Positions 7,151-8,400 of a stretch of 8,400 bases of DNA are shown one piece after another. The DNA is from an uncultured delta proteobacterium (GTDB taxonomy: Bacteria; Myxococcota_A; Polyangia; Polyangiales; Ga0077539). Made by a program: the position numbers and the translations under genes. Within the stretch, counting starts at the first letter, position 1. Every line of letters starts with the position of its first letter. The DNA lies in NCBI GenBank assembly GCA_903885885.1, contig CAISKJ010001467.1:1-8400 (forward strand). Direction: 5' to 3'. The notes under the pieces were generated by a model. That model ran no database searches, had not been told where the DNA came from, and saw only the letters and a list, made by a program, of their open reading frames with translations.

Positions 7151-7178
7151 CGCCCGTCGGCCGTCGGGTCGGCGGGCG
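7151..7178 (+). terminator. Candidate hairpin terminator after the OmpA/repeat-protein operon
   Basis: The left arm (7151-7162, CGCCCGTCGGCC) pairs with the right arm (7167-7178, GGTCGGCGGGCG) across a GTCG loop. As RNA this gives 12 continuous pairs, ten Watson-Crick and two G-U, starting 10 nt after the stop codon. There is no T-tract afterwards, so it is not a classical intrinsic terminator; it may act as a T-less terminator or as a 3'-end stabiliser. An 11-bp direct repeat (GCGACGGTCAC at 7141-7151 and 7176-7186) brackets it. Confidence 0.45.
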
Positions 7179-7186
7179 ACGGTCAC

Positions 7187-7386
7187 CACACGCGGTGTCG
7201 GCGCGCACCGCATGGGGTGAACCCGCGCGGTGGCCCTCCGGAGCGACGGTGAACAGCGCGGGGCCCCACCGGTGGTGCGCCATCGATCGCACGCCGCCAC
7301 CGTGGCCTCGATGACGCGTCTCGCGGTGCCCGCACCCACGCCATCGTCCCTCGAAAACCTCGCAGATACAGCGCCTTCGCGTTGGT
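7187..7386. other. Non-coding spacer before the small Cys-rich gene
   Basis: No frame on either strand looks like a real gene here: the open frames are Arg-rich shadows without domains. Visible elements are a third copy of GCGACGGT (7243-7250), a 10-bp palindrome CCACCGGTGG (7266-7275), and an AT-richer patch (7351-7370, TCGAAAACCTCGCAGATACA) about 20-35 bp before the ATG at 7387. The patch could hold the promoter of the next gene, but no pair of boxes at standard spacing was found. Confidence 0.4.
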
Positions 7387-7749
7387 ATGCGCCCTGCGAT
7401 GACGGCCCGCATGGAGAACGTCATCGCCTTTCTTCTTCTCGTGCTCCTCTCGTGGGCGAAGAGCGCCCCGACGCCCCCCCACACCCACGGCAAGCCCGGT
7501 CACAGCGTCGCCGAATCGCGTTCCGCGCGCCGCATCGCGCGCGCGTCGGGGAGCTGCGAGTCGCTCGCCGACTGCGCGTGGGGGTACACCTGCGACGGCG
7601 GCCAGTGTGTCGAAGCCGGATGTCACCCGGCGCGCCGCGTCGCCGGTCGCCGCATCTCGGCGCGCACGTGCGGCGCGGGCGCGCGCTGCGCCTACGAAGA
7701 CGGTGCCTCGGCGGCGCACGGTGCCGGCTATTGCGACGCGTCGCGCTGA
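7387..7749 (+). CDS. Small secreted Cys-rich protein, function unknown
   Basis: A 120-residue protein of unrecognised function. The N-terminus (MRPAMTARMENVIAFLLLVLLSWAKSA) is a probable signal peptide with a strongly hydrophobic core at residues about 12-23; cleavage near SWA or AKS is plausible. In-frame ATGs at 7399 and 7411 are alternative starts; 7387 is kept because it supplies basic residues before the core. A His/Pro/Gly-containing spacer follows (PTPPHTHGKPGH), then eight cysteines at 57, 63, 69, 74, 79, 95, 101 and 116. The first five (C-ESLAD-C-AWGYT-C-DGGQ-C-VEAG-C) follow the 'DC..G..C..G.C' pattern common in secreted myxobacterial proteins and reminiscent of Dickkopf-N-type modules. 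An even number of Cys after a signal peptide suggests disulphides outside the cytoplasm. It stands apart from the upstream operon (246-bp gap, hairpin between) and converges on the gene to its right. Confidence 0.65.
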   Translation: MRPAMTARMENVIAFLLLVLLSWAKSAPTPPHTHGKPGHSVAESRSARRIARASGSCESLADCAWGYTCDGGQCVEAGCHPARRVAGRRISARTCGAGARCAYEDGASAAHGAGYCDASR

Positions 7750-7791
7750 GCACCTTGGAGAGAGGCTGATGCGCCCTCCCCGCTCGCACCT
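7750..7791. other. Short convergent intergenic gap
   Basis: This 42-bp stretch separates the stop codons of two converging genes. I found no stable hairpin or T-tract, so no terminator is called. Confidence 0.5.
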
Positions 7792-8196
7792 TCACTCCGA
7801 CGGGGGCGGGGCCCTTCCCGCGATGTGTCCGTCGCGGAGCTTTCCCTTCGGTTCGAGCGTCGCGACCTGCGCGCGCTGCGCGTCGGTGAGCCGCGACGGG
7901 TGCACGCGGTACGGCGCGCCGTTGCCCTGACGAAACCACAGCGTCTCGTGCGCCTGCGACCACCGCACGACGCCGATCTTGTTCACCATCGAGCGCGCCG
8001 CGGCGCGCTTCTTCTCCGCGGGGAGCACGGCCGGGAGCGTCGCGCGCAGGAGCGCCTCGACCTCGGCGGGGCGGTCGGTGATCGCAACCGCCATCCAGCT
8101 GTAGAAGCACCCGAGCAGCACCTCGGGCTGCGGGAGCTGCGCGGGGAGCTCGGCGCGGGTCTTCGTCTTCGGCGCGTCGGTGTTGCGGGGCGGCAT
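7792..8196 (-). CDS. Hypothetical cytoplasmic protein, 134 residues
   Basis: I do not recognise this protein. The ATG at 8196 is preferred to an upstream in-frame GTG at 8229; neither has a clear Shine-Dalgarno. There is no signal peptide or convincing membrane helix: the N-terminus is polar (MPPRNTDAPKTKTRAELP). Residues about 24-80 look helical, with hydrophobic and charged residues interleaved (PEVLLGCFYSWMAVAITD; AEVEALLRATLPAVLP; AEKKRAAARSMVNKIGVVRW). Then come an aromatic stretch, HETLWFRQGNGAPYRVHPSR (83-102), and LTDAQRAQVATLEPKGKL. The tail is Pro-rich. Residue composition is that of a normal globular protein, unlike the Arg-rich frames opposite it, which supports its being real. 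It is convergent with the small secreted protein gene, the two stop codons being 42 bp apart, and shows no functional link to the envelope cluster. Confidence 0.65.
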   Translation of the reverse strand: MPPRNTDAPKTKTRAELPAQLPQPEVLLGCFYSWMAVAITDRPAEVEALLRATLPAVLPAEKKRAAARSMVNKIGVVRWSQAHETLWFRQGNGAPYRVHPSRLTDAQRAQVATLEPKGKLRDGHIAGRAPPPSE

Positions 8197-8400
8197 CGTG
8201 GTGGAGTCGGAGGGTACGGCAGCCCGCACGCGCAGGGAACGCGCGCTTGTGCGTCACCACCTGAGCGCTGGTCTCATCTTTCGAAAACGCGTGTGCCCGG
8301 CGGGTAAACCCTCATCGTGCCCCCAATTCTCGTCGGGCGCGGTACGAGCCCCCACCCCCGCTGCCGCGCGCCACTGCCCCCGCGGGAGCGAGGGCAGGGC
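8197..8400. other. Upstream region of the hypothetical gene; largely non-coding right edge
   Basis: No convincing complete gene is present. An AT-richer island (8273-8308, including ATCTTTCGAAAAC at 8276-8288) lies about 80 bp upstream of the minus-strand start at 8196 and could carry its promoter. An inverted repeat CTGCCC/GGGCAG (8374-8379 and 8392-8397, 12-nt loop) sits at the edge. One minus-strand frame stays open from the edge to a TGA at 8314-8312 and could be the C-terminal end of another gene, but about 29 low-complexity residues are not enough to call it. Confidence 0.35.

Noticed and set aside
3732..7220. 1162-residue plus-strand frame overlapping the FG-GAP gene
   Set aside because: Arg-rich shadow frame; the frame starting at 3751 has a signal peptide, acidic loops and a sorting tail.
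8312..8400. C-terminal end of another minus-strand gene entering from the right edge
   Set aside because: Only about 29 residues, rich in Gly/Ala/Arg, with no recognisable feature; open frames of this length are expected in such GC-rich DNA.

Overview
High-GC DNA with very strong G/C preference at third codon positions. It encodes lipoproteins, a Pal-like OmpA protein, and a large Ca-loop repeat protein that ends in what looks like a MYXO-CTERM sorting tail (Cys-x-Cys, hydrophobic helix, Arg-rich end). Together these point to the phylum Myxococcota (a Polyangia-type myxobacterium or relative). That assignment is inferred from gene content; no marker gene is present. No RNA genes, CRISPR array, insertion sequence or phage gene was seen.

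Layout. (1) Positions 1-2237, minus strand: two lipoprotein genes reading toward the left edge. The upstream one (2237 to 183) carries fifteen near-identical 40-residue, six-cysteine, Asp/Asn-rich repeats, encoded by a tandem DNA array with an exact 120-bp period over thirteen units. It overlaps by 13 nt the start of a second lipoprotein gene (195 to 1, cut by the window edge), whose first cysteine-rich segment looks like the half-repeat that opens the first protein. (2) 2238-2339: a short divergent intergenic region with an AT-rich island. (3) 2340-7140, plus strand: a probable two-gene operon, first an OmpA-family outer-membrane protein (barrel, thrombospondin-type-3-like Asp loops, Pal-like peptidoglycan-binding domain, His-rich tail), then, 22 bp later, an 1129-residue secreted protein with FG-GAP/beta-propeller-like repeats, a fibronectin-III-like segment and a MYXO-CTERM-like tail. 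(4) 7141-7386: non-coding, with a strong hairpin just after the stop codon. (5) 7387-7749: a small secreted eight-cysteine protein. (6) 8196-7792, minus strand: an unrecognised 134-residue protein convergent with it. (7) 8197-8400: mostly non-coding.

Together, regions 1-3 form a divergent cell-envelope cluster. The three complete proteins carry repeated DxDxDG-type acidic loops of the kind that bind calcium or other divalent metals, and one adds a histidine tail. A shared metal-dependent surface role is a reasonable hypothesis but is not shown by the sequence. Genes here lack clear Shine-Dalgarno sequences, so start choices rest on signal peptides and overlap geometry.
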